A stretch of DNA of 6,020 bases. Source: an uncultured Clostridia bacterium (GTDB taxonomy: Bacteria; Bacillota; Clostridia; Christensenellales; UBA1242). Positions 5,934 through 6,020 of the stretch are shown one piece after another (the stretch's first letter is position 1; the number at the start of each line of letters is the position of its first letter). A program made the translations under genes and the position numbers. The notes beneath the pieces are model-generated. The model saw only the letters and a list, made by a program, of their open reading frames with translations. It had not been told where the DNA came from and ran no database searches. The stretch lies in NCBI GenBank assembly GCA_937907645.1, contig CALCWV010000051.1, positions 1-6,020 on the forward strand, read 5' to 3'.

Positions 5934-6020
5934 CATTATTTGCTGGCGCGCCCTTATGGGGCTTGCCTTGCAATTACCGCACAAATCAATTCTTTTTCAG
6001 TATTTTCTCTGTTTCAGAAC
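5934..6020. other. Right-edge region with a GC-rich patch and no assignable gene
   Basis: About 20 of the 30 bases at 5941-5970 are G or C, including the palindrome GGCGCGCC (5945-5952) and a small hairpin GCCC/GGGC (5950-5953, 5959-5962). On the minus strand, frames entering from the right edge stop at 5997-5999 and 5986-5988 and could be the tail of a neighbouring gene. On the plus strand a frame from ATG 5956 is open to the edge but has no ribosome binding site. No gene is called. Confidence 0.3.

Noticed and set aside
5795..6020. Complete chromosomal replication origin
   Set aside because: Only two DnaA boxes are visible, with no dnaA, dnaN or DnaA-trio array (the TAAC repeat has a 4-bp, not 3-bp, period). 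The neighbouring genes are not typical origin neighbours.
5956..6020. Start of a plus-strand gene at the right edge
   Set aside because: The frame from ATG 5956 is open to the edge but lacks a ribosome binding site, and its 21 codons match nothing recognisable.

Overview
The window looks like chromosome of a low-GC Gram-positive bacterium (Bacillota, most likely Clostridia). The reasons are the AT-rich composition, strong AGGAG-type ribosome binding sites, a 463-residue cysteinyl-tRNA synthetase, and the recD2-comF pair, an arrangement known from Clostridia. A species cannot be named from the sequence. All genes read well with the standard code; TGG encodes Trp.

Layout, left to right. Positions 1-51 hold no assignable gene. 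A hairpin with flanking A and T tracts (52-80) ends a minus-strand transcript carrying a small MarR-family regulator (1522-1905) and cysS (88-1479). An 85-bp gap (1906-1990) holds two back-to-back promoters, one for marR and one for the plus-strand unit recD2 (1991-4226) and comF (4247-5026). Both -10 boxes lie so close to their ATGs that both mRNAs should be leaderless or nearly so. recD2 is interrupted by a one-base frameshift near 2889-2900 and reads as two overlapping ORFs that together carry a complete RecD2 helicase. A strong two-tier hairpin (5031-5078) separates comF from a convergent minus-strand gene of unknown function (5150-5794).

The upstream region of the unknown gene (5795-6020) is the most unusual part. 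It has a perfect -35 box (TTGACA) and a good -10 box (TATACT) separated by 21 bp instead of 17, and the spacer contains four tandem copies of TAAC. Losing one copy would give exactly 17 bp, so a repeat-length switch is possible. Two perfect DnaA boxes in identical 11-base contexts flank this promoter, 119 bp apart in the same orientation. A short GC-rich patch with a GGCGCGCC palindrome lies at the right edge.

Functionally the window joins translation (CysRS), DNA repair and recombination (RecD2), and DNA uptake or processing (ComF). There is no convincing new multi-gene system. The points worth checking are the putative switchable, DnaA-flanked promoter of the unknown gene, the split recD2, and the leaderless divergent promoters.
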